Source of the DNA: Streptomyces sp. NRRL S-455
GTDB taxonomy: Bacteria > Actinomycetota > Actinomycetes > Streptomycetales > Streptomycetaceae
DNA: 64,000 nucleotides
NCBI RefSeq assembly: GCF_000717875.1
Contig: NZ_JOCT01000010.1
Location: 1 to 64,000, forward strand
Reading direction: 5' to 3'
A program made the translations under genes and the position numbers. Every line of letters begins with the position of its first letter. Position 1 is the stretch's first letter. The notes beneath the pieces were generated by a model that did no database searches, was not told where the DNA came from, and saw nothing but the letters and a program-made list of their open reading frames with translations. Positions 28,218 to 37,515 of this stretch are shown here, in pieces.

Positions 28218-29876
28218 ATGACGGACGTATCCGGCACCGGTCCCGCTCCGGGCGACGACCGAGAGATCCTCACCAACCGCCAGGGCCATCCGGTCTACGA
28301 CAACCAGAACCAGCGCACGATCGGTGCCCGAGGCCCCGCCACACTGGAGAACTACCAGTTCCTCGAGAAGATCAGCCACTTCGACCGGGAACGCATCCCC
28401 GAGCGCGTCGTGCACGCCCGCGGCGTCACCGCCTACGGCCACTTCGAGGCCTACGGCACCTGGGGCGACGAGCCGATCAGCCGCTACACCCGGGCCAAAC
28501 TGTTCCAGGAGCGCGGTAAACGCACCGACGTCGCCGTCCGTTTCTCCACCGTCATCGGCGGACGCGACTCCTCCGAGGCCGCCCGGGACCCGCGTGGTTT
28601 CGCGGTCAAGTTCTACACCGAGGACGGCAACTGGGACCTGGTCGGCAACAACCTCGGCGTCTTCTTCATCCGCGACGCCATCAAGTTCCCGGACGTCATC
28701 CACGCCCTCAAGCCGGATCCGGTGACCTTCGAGCAGCAGCCCCGCCGCATCTTCGACTTCATGTCGCAGACGCCCGAGGCCATGCACATGCTGGTCAACC
28801 TGTTCAGCCCGCGCGGCATCCCCGCCGACTACCGCCACATGCAGGGCTTCGGCGTCAACACGTACAAATGGGTGAACGCCGACGGCCACACCAAACTCGT
28901 CAAGTACCACTGGATGCCCAAACAGGGCGTGCGCAGCATGACCGAGGAGGACGCCGCCAACGTCCAGGCCGAAACCCTCGGCCACGCCACCAAGGACCTG
29001 TACGAGGCGGTCGCGCGCGGTGACCACCCGGAGTGGGAACTGCTCGTCCAGATGATGGACGACCACGACCACCCGGAGCTCGACTTCGACCCGCTGGACG
29101 ACACCAAGACCTGGCCCGAGCAGGACTTCCCGCCGAAGCCGGTGGGCCGGATGGTGCTCGACCGCATGCCCCGGGACTTCTTCGCGGAGAACGAGCAGAT
29201 CTCCTTCGGCACCGGCGTCCTCGTCGACGGCCTGGACTTCTCCGACGACAAGATGCTCGTCGGCCGGACCTTCTCCTACAGCGACACCCAGCGCTACCGG
29301 GTCGGCCCGAACTACCTCCAGCTGCCGGTCAACCAGGCCAAGAACGCCGAGGTGCGCACCAATCAGCGCGACGGCCAGATGGCGTACTACGTGGACGGCG
29401 GAGGCGAGAACCCGCAGGTGAACTACGAGCCGTCGATCACCGGTGGCCTGCGCGAGGCGCGGTACCCCACGCACGACGAGCAGGGACCGGAGATCCAGGG
29501 CCGTCTGACCCGCAAACGCATCCCGCGCACCAACGACTACCTGCAGGCCGGCCAGCGCTATCTCCTCCTGGAGGACTGGGAGCGCGACGATCTCGTCAAG
29601 AATTTCATCAATCAACTGTCCCAGTGCGACCGGGAAGTGCAGGAGCGCATGGTCTGGCACTTCCTGCTGGTCGAGAACGACCTCGGCCTGCGGGTCGGCG
29701 AGGGACTGGGCATCGGCCCCGAAGACGTGGCCGGCCTGGAGCCGCTGGCGAGCCAGGACCTCACCGACGAGGACCGCGAACGCCTTTCGAACCTCGGCAA
29801 GAACAAGCCGCGTGACGTCGAGGGGCTCACCATGACCCACTGCGTCCCCGACGAACGGCACGTCGTGACGCGCTGA
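28218..29876 (+). CDS. haem catalase
   Basis: 552 residues, a clade with a C-terminal extension beyond the ~480-residue core. The distal His is H66 in [14 protein letters not shown], the catalytic Asn is in [14 protein letters not shown], and the proximal haem Tyr is in [17 protein letters not shown]. The enzyme dismutates hydrogen peroxide in the cytoplasm, since no signal peptide is present. The ATG at 28218 follows GAAGGAGCCC. GGGTAC at 28126-28131 resembles a SigB -10, but the nearest GNNT (GCGT) is 17 bases away rather than 14-16. The next gene is convergent, with stops 4 bp apart, and no hairpin is seen between them. Confidence 0.97.
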   Translation: MTDVSGTGPAPGDDREILTNRQGHPVYDNQNQRTIGARGPATLENYQFLEKISHFDRERIPERVVHARGVTAYGHFEAYGTWGDEPISRYTRAKLFQERGKRTDVAVRFSTVIGGRDSSEAARDPRGFAVKFYTEDGNWDLVGNNLGVFFIRDAIKFPDVIHALKPDPVTFEQQPRRIFDFMSQTPEAMHMLVNLFSPRGIPADYRHMQGFGVNTYKWVNADGHTKLVKYHWMPKQGVRSMTEEDAANVQAETLGHATKDLYEAVARGDHPEWELLVQMMDDHDHPELDFDPLDDTKTWPEQDFPPKPVGRMVLDRMPRDFFAENEQISFGTGVLVDGLDFSDDKMLVGRTFSYSDTQRYRVGPNYLQLPVNQAKNAEVRTNQRDGQMAYYVDGGGENPQVNYEPSITGGLREARYPTHDEQGPEIQGRLTRKRIPRTNDYLQAGQRYLLLEDWERDDLVKNFINQLSQCDREVQERMVWHFLLVENDLGLRVGEGLGIGPEDVAGLEPLASQDLTDEDRERLSNLGKNKPRDVEGLTMTHCVPDERHVVTR

Positions 29877-29880
29877 CCGA

Positions 29881-30735
29881 TCATCCCGACAGGGCCGTAC
29901 GGGCAACGGAGAGGGCCTGCTCCGCGTAACCGCGGCCGAACAGCACGGCGTGCACCAGCAGCGGGAACAGCTGGTGCACGCCGACGCGTTCCTCCCAGCC
30001 CTCGGCGAGCGGAGCCTGTTGCCGGTAACCGTCCAGCACCTGCTCCAGGTGCGGACAGCCGAAGAGCCGCAGCATCGCCAGGTCGGTCTCGCGGTGCCCG
30101 CCGTGCGCGGCCGGGTCGATCAGCCACACCCGGCCGTCGGCTCCCCACAGCACATTGCCGCTCCATAGATCGCCGTGCAGCCGCGCGGGCGGCTCGGCGG
30201 GCCCGGCCAGCCCCGGCAGGCGCTCACACAGACGCTCCACGACGGTCGCCTCGCCGGAGCGGACGGTGCCCCGGTCGACCGCGAGCCGCAGATACGGCAG
30301 GACGCGATGCTCGGCGTACCAGCGCGGCCAGTCGGCGCCGGGCTCGTTGCGCATCGGGGCGAGCCCGATCCAGGCGTCCGCCGGCCCGTCCGGCGGGGGC
30401 GCGCCGAACGCGGGCGCCCCGGCGCCATGGAGAGCGGCCAGAGCGCGGCCGAAGGCGACCGCCGCCTCCCGGCTCGGCCGCCCTTCCATGACCCGGTCGA
30501 CGACCAGCCAGTCGCCGTCGTGGCCGTGTACCGCCGGTACGCACACCGAGCTGGCGGCGGCCAGCCAGCGCAGCCCGGCCGCCTCGGCCCGCGTCGCCCC
30601 CGGATCGTCGGAGCGCTTGGCGATGACAACCCGCTCGTCGTCCAGGGTGACCTCGGCAACGGACGCCGACAGGGGCCTCTCTCTCCTGACGGCCCGCCCG
30701 GTGAGCCGGACCACGGCATCCGCACGGCCGGCCAT
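29881..30735 (-). CDS. fructosamine kinase family protein
   Basis: 284 residues, protein-kinase/APH-like fold. The catalytic loop is LHGDLWSGNVLW and the metal-binding Asp follows in WLIDPAAHGGHRETDLA, both diagnostic of the fructosamine/ketosamine-3-kinase family. Members phosphorylate ketoamines on glycated proteins or small molecules, allowing deglycation. The ATG at 30735 follows GAAGGGAGCC; further in-frame upstream sequence (to 30930) is not coding-like. It ends 4 bp from the convergent catalase gene, so antisense read-through in either direction is possible. A repair role alongside oxidative defence is inference. Confidence 0.88.
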   Translation of the reverse strand: MAGRADAVVRLTGRAVRRERPLSASVAEVTLDDERVVIAKRSDDPGATRAEAAGLRWLAAASSVCVPAVHGHDGDWLVVDRVMEGRPSREAAVAFGRALAALHGAGAPAFGAPPPDGPADAWIGLAPMRNEPGADWPRWYAEHRVLPYLRLAVDRGTVRSGEATVVERLCERLPGLAGPAEPPARLHGDLWSGNVLWGADGRVWLIDPAAHGGHRETDLAMLRLFGCPHLEQVLDGYRQQAPLAEGWEERVGVHQLFPLLVHAVLFGRGYAEQALSVARTALSG

Positions 30736-30948
30736 GCATGGCTCCCTTCCAGCTGCGCCTTTGATCAACACCCAGCGTACGACCGCACGGCAGGGGGCAC
30801 CGGGGCCCAGCGCGAGCGGCCACGCAGCACCCGCAGCCGACGACGGTCCGTCCGATCCCGGGACATTCGCCACCCGCCGGTCACGCGGGACGGTGAAATC
30901 CCGCCCCCGGCCGACAGAAACGGCCGCCACCGGGGGAGCAGTCGGGGC

Positions 30949-31272
30949 ATGACGAGTTCATCGTTCCAGAGCACCATCGCCCTGCCCGCCCCCGTGTGCG
31001 AACAGGCCGCACAGCACCTGGAGCAGGCCGCACAGCGGGCCATCGACGGAGCCGCGATCCCCCTGAAGGCGTTCCGCGCGGCCGCCGACAGCGACTTCAC
31101 CTTCCCCGTCCCGGTCGTCGAGCAGGCGGCGGCCTGCCTGCTGATCCTGGCCACCGAGACCGCCCAGACGCTACGTCCCTCCGCCCTGCGCGCCCTCATC
31201 AGCGTCGCGCTGCGGCTGCGGGACGCCGTGCACCTGGCGCATCAGCCGGCCCTCAGCAGCAGGTTCTGGTAA
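30949..31272 (+). CDS. hypothetical protein
   Basis: 107 residues, Ala-rich and helical (APVCEQAAQHLEQAAQRAID, VVEQAAACLLILATETAQTL, LRALISVALRLRDAV). Three Cys residues are present. No family is recognised. The two EQAA-containing helices look like an internal repeat. The ATG at 30949 follows GGGGGAGCAGTCGGGGC. It is followed after 26 bp by a convergent unknown gene. G+C skew at codon third positions supports it as a real gene. Confidence 0.6.
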   Translation: MTSSSFQSTIALPAPVCEQAAQHLEQAAQRAIDGAAIPLKAFRAAADSDFTFPVPVVEQAAACLLILATETAQTLRPSALRALISVALRLRDAVHLAHQPALSSRFW

Positions 31273-31298
31273 GGCGGGGCCCGCGTGTGTCGCGTGTG

Positions 31299-31832
31299 TC
31301 AGGTCTCGCGGAAGGCGACCCCGACCTGCCGGCGGCGCAGCTCCTCCAGCGTGGCGCGTTGCCGCCGCGCCCGTTCGACGAGGTCGTCGAGCCGCCGTGC
31401 GTCGAGGCGCTCGACCGTCGCGGCCAGCTCATGGAGCGTCCGCCAGCCCGCCGCCTTGCCCTCCACGGCCAGCACCAGTGCCTCCAGTTCCCACAGTGTG
31501 CTCAGCGGGGACCGCCGTACCAGGCTGCCGTTGCTCTTCAGCCGCCCCATCTGCTCGGCCGCCCGCCCCGCGTAGACCTTGTAGCGCCGCACCGGAACAT
31601 CGAGCCGCCGCATGAGGTCCAGCAGGCTCGCCCGGTCCTCCGCGATCTCGGCGGCGACCGGAGCCAGCCCGTCGCCGAGCGCCGTACCCCGGCACGCGCG
31701 CAGCAGGGAGCGCGCCCGCGCGGTCCCCGCGGTGGCGCCCGCGAGGTGGTCGTTGAGGTAGATGCCCAGCAGGGACATGTCGGCGCCCGGGGGACGCCCG
31801 GCGCCCGGCGCGTCAGCTCGGTGTTCCGTCAC
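31299..31832 (-). CDS. hypothetical helical protein, second gene of a two-gene operon
   Basis: 177 residues, largely helical, possibly a four-helix bundle (MSLLGIYLNDHLAGATAGTA, AAEIAEDRASLLDLMRRLDV, VRRYKVYAGRAAEQMGRLK, LWELEALVLAVEGKAAGW). NDHLAG…AEDRAS resembles spacing in ferritin-like helical proteins, but no metal set is clear. A long charged helix closes the protein. The GTG at 31832 overlaps the upstream stop by 4 bp (GTGA). The alternative ATG at 31778 (MSLLGIY) would drop a disordered 18-residue leader. No function is proposed. Confidence 0.7.
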   Translation of the reverse strand: MTEHRADAPGAGRPPGADMSLLGIYLNDHLAGATAGTARARSLLRACRGTALGDGLAPVAAEIAEDRASLLDLMRRLDVPVRRYKVYAGRAAEQMGRLKSNGSLVRRSPLSTLWELEALVLAVEGKAAGWRTLHELAATVERLDARRLDDLVERARRQRATLEELRRRQVGVAFRET

Positions 31833-32461
31833 GGCACTGCTCCTGTCCTGCTCCGGCCCCGCCCCACGGACACGCTCGTGGTGACACGCACGACGCAGGG
31901 AATGCGGGGCGTCGAGCCGGACCCGAACCGCACGGGAGGCTCGACCGGGTTCAGGGCGCCGAGACCGACGCCCTCGTAGCTGACCTCGGCCCAGGTGACC
32001 GGGTGCAGGTCACGGGCGCCGTACCACTGGTGCCGGCCGGCCTGGGCACTGCCGTGGGTACGCGCGCCCAGCAGCAGCCGGGCCGGCCGGTCCCACAGCG
32101 CGATCCAGCCCGGACGGGTGGCGATCGCGCCCGGCACCGCCCGCAGCGCGAGTCCCGCCAGGCCCCTGGGGCCCGTGCGGAAACGCAGGTCGAGCCGCCC
32201 CGCGGACACGGCCCAGTGCCGGCCGCCGGCGACCCGCACCCTGACCGGTACGACCCGGACCTCGTCGAAGACGTACGTACCGGCCACGAAGTCCGCCGTC
32301 TCCCGCGAGGGCGCCAGCAGCAGCCGGTGGCCGGCGGCGTCCTCGAACATCACGTCGCTGAACGGCCCGAAGGGCGAAGCCGCCCAGTGCCCGAGTACCA
32401 CGCGGGCGCCGGACGCCGTTCCCAGCCCCGCGATCCAGCCGTCGAAGCGCAGGAGGCGCAC
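31829..32461 (-). CDS. hypothetical protein, first gene of a two-gene operon
   Basis: 210 residues, strand-rich: VRLLRFDGWIAGLGTASGAR, VVLGHWAASPFGPFSDVMFE, RVVPVRVRVAGGRHWAVSAG and WIALWDRPARLLLGARTHG. Conserved Trp residues and GPF…DVMFED suggest an all-beta fold, but no family is recognised. The GTG at 32461 is chosen because the coding-like sequence begins there and GAAGGGCC precedes it; upstream sequence is Arg-rich and non-coding. It overlaps the next gene by 4 bp. Co-expression of the pair is certain to that extent, and function is unknown. Confidence 0.65.
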   Translation of the reverse strand: MRLLRFDGWIAGLGTASGARVVLGHWAASPFGPFSDVMFEDAAGHRLLLAPSRETADFVAGTYVFDEVRVVPVRVRVAGGRHWAVSAGRLDLRFRTGPRGLAGLALRAVPGAIATRPGWIALWDRPARLLLGARTHGSAQAGRHQWYGARDLHPVTWAEVSYEGVGLGALNPVEPPVRFGSGSTPRIPCVVRVTTSVSVGRGRSRTGAVP

Positions 32462-32717
32462 GGGTGACCCGGCCCTTCGCCGGCGCCGGGCCGGGGGTTC
32501 GCCGGACGTCACGGGTCCGTGGACGAGCACGCCGGCCGGGTGCCCGGCCGCTCCTTCGGCGAAACGGGACCGGCGTCCCTCGGCACATCGCGCCGCGCTG
32601 GGCCGATGTGGCCGAGACCACGTCCCGGACGAGGCCCCGGTCATGTCCCGGCACGCGCCGCGGAGGCTACCGTCTACGACCACGCCCCCTCTCCCACCTC
32701 TCCCGGACGGCCCGGCA

Positions 32718-33248
32718 GTGCAAGCAGATCTCTCCCCTGTCATCGCGGCGACCGCCCAGTGGCTGACCCGCTCCTTCCCCGCCTCCGGAGGCGCGCTGGC
32801 CTCCGCCCTGTGCGAGGTGCAGGCCCGGCAGGCCGTGACCGTCGCCGCCTGGCTCAGGTACCCGACGGCGATGGACGCCGAGCTGCTCGGCCTGGCCGGT
32901 CCCGGCGGCTCCGCGCGGCTCGACTGGGTGACCGGCGCGGACGCGGCCCTGGGCGACCACGTGGATGACGCGCACGCCTGGCGCACCTGGGTGGACGAGG
33001 TCGTGGCGAGCTGGGCGGCCGGCCTGCTCACCGACCCCGAGCTGGCGGCGCGGGCGGTGGCCGCGCTCGCCGAGGGCAGCCACAGCACCGGCACACACGC
33101 CGAGTTCCGCAGGCTCGTGGCCCCCGACGACGGCGACCGCAGGGCCGCGTCCCTGCTCCGCCACCCGGACCTGCTCGCCCCCGTCGCCGAACTCCACCAC
33201 GCTCAACTCCTCGACCGCCTGAACCCGGGCCGCACCCTGATCGCCTGA
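32718..33248 (+). CDS. hypothetical helical protein
   Basis: 176 residues (VIAATAQWLTRSFPASGGAL, SALCEVQARQAVTVAAWLRY, HAWRTWVDEVVASWAAGLLT, LLRHPDLLAPVAELHHAQLL). It is helical with several Trp residues and no known domain. The GTG at 32718 lies at the start of coding-like sequence. An ATG at 32643 behind GACGAGG would add a 25-residue Pro-rich leader and is equally credible. It is divergent from the unknown operon at 31299-32461, with a 256-bp gap that has no clear promoter. Confidence 0.6.
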   Translation: MQADLSPVIAATAQWLTRSFPASGGALASALCEVQARQAVTVAAWLRYPTAMDAELLGLAGPGGSARLDWVTGADAALGDHVDDAHAWRTWVDEVVASWAAGLLTDPELAARAVAALAEGSHSTGTHAEFRRLVAPDDGDRRAASLLRHPDLLAPVAELHHAQLLDRLNPGRTLIA

Positions 33249-33493
33249 CACGGACCGCGTCCCCCGCAGGCGCCGGCCCGTGCGTCTCCCCCCGACCTCC
33301 CTCCACCTGCGTGACCTGCCCGCGCCGACGTGTTCACCCTCCGTGACTCACACCTTTGCCGTACGCGACCGTGCCTCCTCCGTACGGTCGGCGGACCCTG
33401 ATGCTGGGCTCGACGGTCTCCGGCCGGCCTCGGCGGCCCGAGGCGCGCGACGTCGTGCCGGGCAGTGACGCCACTGACGGAGGAGAGACCGAG

Positions 33494-34459
33494 ATGACAA
33501 CCGCCCGCTCACGGAGCTGGAAACACGCCGTCGTCACCGGCGGCGCCGGGTTCGTCGGCTCCCATCTGTGCGCCGCCCTGCTGGACGCGGGCGCGGCCGT
33601 CACCTGCGTGGACGACTTCAGCACCGGGCGGCCCGAGAACATATCCCCGCTGCTCGAACAACCCCGGTTCACGCTCCTGCAGGCCAACGTCGCCGAGGGA
33701 CTGCGGGTCAAACGGCCGCCCGACCTCGTCCTGCACTTCGCCTCCCCGGCCTCCCCGGCGGACTACCTGCGACTGCCGCTGCACACCATGGAGACCGGCA
33801 GTCTCGGCACCCGCAACGCACTGGACCTCGCACACTCCGCACGCGCCCGCTTCGTCCTCGCCTCGACCTCCGAGGTCTACGGCGACCCGCAGCAGAACCC
33901 CCAGGACGAGCGCTACTGGGGCAACGTCAACCCGGTCGGCCCCCGCAGCGTCTACGACGAGGCCAAGCGCTTCAGCGAGGCGCTGACCACCGCCCACGCG
34001 GAGACGCACGGCACCGACACCTGCATCGTCCGGCTGTTCAACACCTACGGCCCCCGGATGCGCGGTCACGACGGACGCGCGGTACCGACCTTCGTACGGC
34101 AGGCCCTGGCCGGCGAGCCGCTCACCGTCACCGGCGACGGCCGCCAGACCCGGTCCCTGTGCTTCGTCGACGACACCGTCCGCGGCGTCCTCGCGGCGGC
34201 CGCCCACGGCATGCGCGGCCCCGTCAACATCGGTAACCCGACCGAGATCAGCATGTTCGACCTGGCGCGACTGGTCGTCGAACTCGCCGGGTCCTCGTCG
34301 GAGATCCGCTTCATCGAACGCCCGGTGGACGATCCGGCCGTGCGCTGCCCCGACATCACGCTGGCCCGCGACAAGCTCGGCTGGGATCCGCAGGTGCGCG
34401 CCGAGGAAGGCCTGCGGCGCACCATCGCCTGGTTCCGCGAGGACGGAACGGACGGCTGA
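33494..34459 (+). CDS. NAD-dependent nucleotide-sugar epimerase/decarboxylase (UDP-glucuronate decarboxylase-like)
   Basis: 321 residues, extended SDR fold. The NAD motif is VVTGGAGFVGSHL. The Ser/Thr of the active site is in STSEVYGDPQQNPQDE and the Tyr-Lys pair is YDEAK. The block LHFASPASPADYLRLPL is typical of UDP-glucuronate decarboxylases (UXS), which form UDP-xylose. An NTYGPRM block follows. The ATG at 33494 is well placed behind GGAGGAGAGACCGAG. No glycosyltransferase is adjacent, so the sugar's destination is unknown. Assignment to UXS rather than a dTDP-glucose dehydratase rests on the ASPASP block. Confidence 0.9.
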   Translation: MTTARSRSWKHAVVTGGAGFVGSHLCAALLDAGAAVTCVDDFSTGRPENISPLLEQPRFTLLQANVAEGLRVKRPPDLVLHFASPASPADYLRLPLHTMETGSLGTRNALDLAHSARARFVLASTSEVYGDPQQNPQDERYWGNVNPVGPRSVYDEAKRFSEALTTAHAETHGTDTCIVRLFNTYGPRMRGHDGRAVPTFVRQALAGEPLTVTGDGRQTRSLCFVDDTVRGVLAAAAHGMRGPVNIGNPTEISMFDLARLVVELAGSSSEIRFIERPVDDPAVRCPDITLARDKLGWDPQVRAEEGLRRTIAWFREDGTDG

Positions 34460-34632
34460 CCCGCCTCCCGGGCACACCTCGGCTCGCGCCGCACGCACCC
34501 CTCGACGGGACCGGGCCCGCCCAGCTCCGCCGAAAGGCCCGGCACGCCCATGCGCATCCTCCGAAGGAGGAGAGGTTCTCCCGGCGCAAGCACGGGAAAC
34601 GGTCCCTCGGAGAGCGGGCTCGTGAGGTCCTC

Positions 34633-35946
34633 TCAGGCAGCCGTGCTCAGGGCGGGCTGCCCCGCCACCTCGCCCTCCTCCGGGCGGAGCACCACCGGGG
34701 TCGCGGTCCGGCGCTGCCGGAGCAGGTAGCCCGCACCGATCGCGCCGGCGATCAGCAGGCCGCCGGTGACGAGGGCGCCGCGGGCCCCGGCCAGTTCCAT
34801 GAGGAGGCCGAGAGCGGGCGGGCCGCCCAGACTCCACACCGTGCCGATGCTGCCCCACACGCCCAGCACCCGGCCCCGCAGGTGCGCGGGCGGGTCGGTC
34901 TGCAGGACGGCCGTACCGGCGGTGTCGGAGACGGACTCGACCACGGCCATCGGCAGCACCAGCGCGATCAGTACCGCCAGTGACGGCGACAGCCCCGCCA
35001 CCACCTGGAGCAGCGCCCCGGCCGCCGCGAGAGCCCCCACGAGCCGCACGGACGGCCGGCGCAGCCGGGCGCCGAGCAGCGCGCCGAGGATGCCGCCGAC
35101 GGCGAGCACGGTCGACACCGTGCCGAACGAACCGGCTCCGCCCGCGAGCGGCCCGGTGACGAGCACCGCCAGGGTGAGCTGGTAGTTGCGGCCGAACACC
35201 GCGCTGATACCGGTCACCCCGGCCAGCGCCATCAGACGGGGCCGGCGCGCGAAGAATGTCAGCCCCTCGCGCACGGTCATGTCGGTGCCCGTGTCCTTCG
35301 GGTCCGGGGTGAACTGCCGGACCGCGCCGGCCGCCGGGCGCAGAAAGGGGATGACCGAGGCCACGAACAGGAACGACAGCCCGTTCGCGAAGTACGCGGC
35401 GGACGTGCCGAGGAACCCGACGGCCACACCGGCGAGAGCCGCCCCCACGAGCCGCCCCGCCTGGTGCACCAGCGCCCCGACCCCGATGGCCGACGGCACG
35501 TCCTCCGGCGGGACGAGATCGTTGCCCAGCAGCGCGCACGCCGGGTTGTCGACGGTCGCGACGACACCCGTGAGGGCGGCGAGCACCATCAGGGAGGTCA
35601 TGTCGAGCCGGTCCAGCGCCACCAGGACGGCCGTCGTGAACGCGATCGCGCCGAGCAGCGCCTGGCTCACGGCCGCCGTCAGCTTGCGGGGCCACCGGTC
35701 GACGGCCGCGCCGCCCAGGACGCTCATCAGCAGGGCGGGAGCGGCCTGCACGGACATGGACAGCCCCGTCGCGGCGGCGGACCCGGTGATCTGGAGGACC
35801 AGCAGGTTCTGCACCGTGAGCTGCATCCACGTGCCGGCGTTCGACACGAAGTTCGCGGCGGACCACCAGCGCATGCTGCGGTACCTCAGCGACCGCCAGG
35901 GCGAGCGAGAGGTGGGCTGAACAGGGGAGAGCGAGGAGGAAGACAC
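34633..35946 (-). CDS. MFS transporter, DHA3/EntS-like
   Basis: 437 residues with 12 predicted helices. The N-terminal WWSAANFVSNAGTWMQLTVQ and GGAAVDRWPRKLTA in the cytoplasmic loop are typical of the DHA3 group (EntS, macrolide exporters). A second-half LRGRVLGVWGSIGTVW loop is also typical. The substrate could be a siderophore or antibiotic, but no biosynthetic genes are near. The GTG at 35946 has no strong ribosome site. It is a single gene with a 331-bp upstream gap. Confidence 0.88.
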   Translation of the reverse strand: MSSSSLSPVQPTSRSPWRSLRYRSMRWWSAANFVSNAGTWMQLTVQNLLVLQITGSAAATGLSMSVQAAPALLMSVLGGAAVDRWPRKLTAAVSQALLGAIAFTTAVLVALDRLDMTSLMVLAALTGVVATVDNPACALLGNDLVPPEDVPSAIGVGALVHQAGRLVGAALAGVAVGFLGTSAAYFANGLSFLFVASVIPFLRPAAGAVRQFTPDPKDTGTDMTVREGLTFFARRPRLMALAGVTGISAVFGRNYQLTLAVLVTGPLAGGAGSFGTVSTVLAVGGILGALLGARLRRPSVRLVGALAAAGALLQVVAGLSPSLAVLIALVLPMAVVESVSDTAGTAVLQTDPPAHLRGRVLGVWGSIGTVWSLGGPPALGLLMELAGARGALVTGGLLIAGAIGAGYLLRQRRTATPVVLRPEEGEVAGQPALSTAA

Positions 35947-36155
35947 AGTGCGCCACTCGTCGGCGAGCCGGAGGACTCAGGAGGTGGGGGACGAGGGGAA
36001 CGAGAAGCACCGGCTGCGCTGCGCGGCGGCTCCCCTCGGGATACGGCGCCGACCATCGTGGCAGAGGCACACCCCGAGTCGACGCCGCCCGCACCGTGCC
36101 CGCCGCCGGCGCACCACCCAAACATGGCCGGGCACAAGGGATTTGGGCAAGCGAG

Positions 36156-36169
36156 TGTGGTTGATCACA
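36156..36169. promoter_or_regulatory. dyad TGTG-N6-CACA, candidate operator
   Basis: TGTG-GTTGAT-CACA lies in the gap 35947-36277 upstream of the leftward MFS gene. It resembles the outer half of a CRP/FNR-family site. The rest of the gap holds the strong hairpin at 36221-36266 and no gene. It may control the MFS gene; support is weak. Confidence 0.3.
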
Positions 36170-36220
36170 GCTGACGATCAGGGGCATGGCCCCGGCCCTG
36201 GCAGGTGATGCCGGACACAC

Positions 36221-36266
36221 CACGAGGGAGGGGCCCGTCGCCCAGGCGACGGGCCCCTCCCTCGTG
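36221..36266 (-). terminator. 22-bp stem, 2-base loop terminator
   Basis: The left arm 36221-36242 (begins CACGAGGGAGGGGC) and the right arm 36245-36266 are exact reverse complements separated by CA. It begins 12 bp past the hemerythrin stop (36278) on the leftward transcript. Probably it ends the amidohydrolase-DoxX-hemerythrin series. Confidence 0.88.
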
Positions 36267-36277
36267 GGGCGGCGGCG

Positions 36278-36841
36278 TTACGCGGACTTCCCCCGGCCGG
36301 TCAGCGCGTCACGAAGCCGGTCGACCATTCCGGTGCCCGGAGCCAGCAGCTTGTTCGCCGGAGGCCTGTCCGGGGCAGCCGGGTGGGGCCGGGTCGGGGC
36401 GGTCTTCTTCGCCTTCCGCACCTTCTCGCCCAGCTCGTCGAGCGCGTCCGCCGGGCATGCCTGCCGCAGCGCCGGGAAGAGGTTCCCCTCCTCGTCCGCG
36501 ATGTGCGAGCGGATCTCGCTCATCAGCATGCCGATCAGCCGGTCGAATTCGGCGTCGCCCGGATCACAGCCCTCCAGGTCCTTCATGATCCGCTCGGCCG
36601 TGGCGTGGTCCTGGAGCTCCTGGTCGGCGAGCTCGTCCCCGCCCGCCACGTGTTCGCGCACGGCCGGATAGAGGTAGGCCTCCTCGGCCACCGAGTGCCG
36701 GACCAGCTCGATCGTGACCTGGTCCGCGTACAGCTTGCGGTCCTCGTGCCCCGCCGGCAGCGCCTCGATCTTGCCGAACATCTCCTCGACTTCGCGGTGA
36801 TCGGTCACCAGCTCGTCGATGACGTTCCCTCCGTGTCCCAT
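36278..36841 (-). CDS. hemerythrin HHE-domain protein
   Basis: 187 residues. The diiron HHE helices are visible: VTDHREVEEMFGKIE, RHSVAEEAYLYPAVREH, QDHATAERIMKDLEG and RSHIADEEGNLFPALR, giving His/Glu ligands on four helices. The C-terminal 45 residues are Lys/Pro-rich and probably disordered. The fold binds O2, NO or peroxide in a non-haem diiron site. The ATG at 36841 follows GGAGGT with 7-bp spacing; an in-frame GTG three codons earlier overlaps that site and is rejected. It is the last gene of a possible three-gene leftward unit ending in the 22-bp stem hairpin. Confidence 0.93.
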   Translation of the reverse strand: MGHGGNVIDELVTDHREVEEMFGKIEALPAGHEDRKLYADQVTIELVRHSVAEEAYLYPAVREHVAGGDELADQELQDHATAERIMKDLEGCDPGDAEFDRLIGMLMSEIRSHIADEEGNLFPALRQACPADALDELGEKVRKAKKTAPTRPHPAAPDRPPANKLLAPGTGMVDRLRDALTGRGKSA

Positions 36842-36918
36842 GTCCTTCACCTCCAGCCCACGGGTTTCCCCGGGCCTCAGGAGCTAACGCGCGGTGCGGC
36901 CCACGTCCCCCGGACGGA

Positions 36919-37452
36919 TCAGGCGGGCAGCTTGGCCCGTACCCGTCCGGCGGCCGCGGCCGGGCGTGCGGTGGCACGGACGGAGCGGCGCACCAGCCCG
37001 GCGTCACGCCGCAGGCCGTGGGCGGCGTGGGTGCCGCGCCACAGCAGCGAGGGGCGGGCGCCGGTGTCGTCGGCGGCGATCAGCAGGCCGCCGAGCATGG
37101 ACATGTTCTTGAAGAAGTGGATGCGCTGCTCGGCACGCTCCGAGGGGTCCTCCACCTCCCAGAAGCGGTGCGCGGCCAGCGTCGTGGGCACCAGAGTGGC
37201 CGCGATGGCCAGCGCGGCCGGACGCGGCATGCGCCCCGTGGCCAGCATCAGCCCGGCCGCGACCTGCACCGCGCCGCTCAGGCGCACGACCTGCTCGGTG
37301 CGGTCGGGCAACGCCGGAACGCGATCCGTGACCGGCTGGACGACAGGCTCCGCGATCGGAGCCACCTGCTCCGGCTCCCGGACGGAGTTCAGGCCGCCCG
37401 TGAGGAACATCGAGGCCAGCATGGGGCGGCCGAGCAAGCGCATCAGACTCAT
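36919..37452 (-). CDS. DoxX family membrane protein
   Basis: 177 residues. LLGRPMLASMFLTGGLNSVR near the start is the DoxX opening helix. VVRLSGAVQVAAGLMLATGR and AALAIAATLVPTTLAAHRFW form the middle helices. FFKNMSMLGGLLIAADDTG is the final helix. In mycobacteria DoxX partners with a superoxide dismutase and a sulfurtransferase in redox control; neither is present here. The ATG at 37452 follows GGAGAGGGCC. It lies 63 bp after the amidohydrolase and 77 bp before the hemerythrin gene, all leftward, so a redox-linked unit is plausible. Confidence 0.9.
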   Translation of the reverse strand: MSLMRLLGRPMLASMFLTGGLNSVREPEQVAPIAEPVVQPVTDRVPALPDRTEQVVRLSGAVQVAAGLMLATGRMPRPAALAIAATLVPTTLAAHRFWEVEDPSERAEQRIHFFKNMSMLGGLLIAADDTGARPSLLWRGTHAAHGLRRDAGLVRRSVRATARPAAAAGRVRAKLPA

Positions 37453-37515
37453 GGCCCTCTCCAGGGGTGTCGGTGGTACGGCGTTCGCCGGGTTCCCCGC
37501 CAGGGGCGATGGCAC

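Noticed and set aside
34557..34571. TCCTCC-GAA-GGAGGA dyad as a riboregulator
   Set aside because: Lies 62 bp past the MFS stop codon and just after the epimerase gene with no start codon nearby; too short to support a call.
33509..36223. 904-residue minus-strand open frame
   Set aside because: Spans the epimerase gene antisense and the MFS gene in another frame; composition is Arg/Gly-rich noise.
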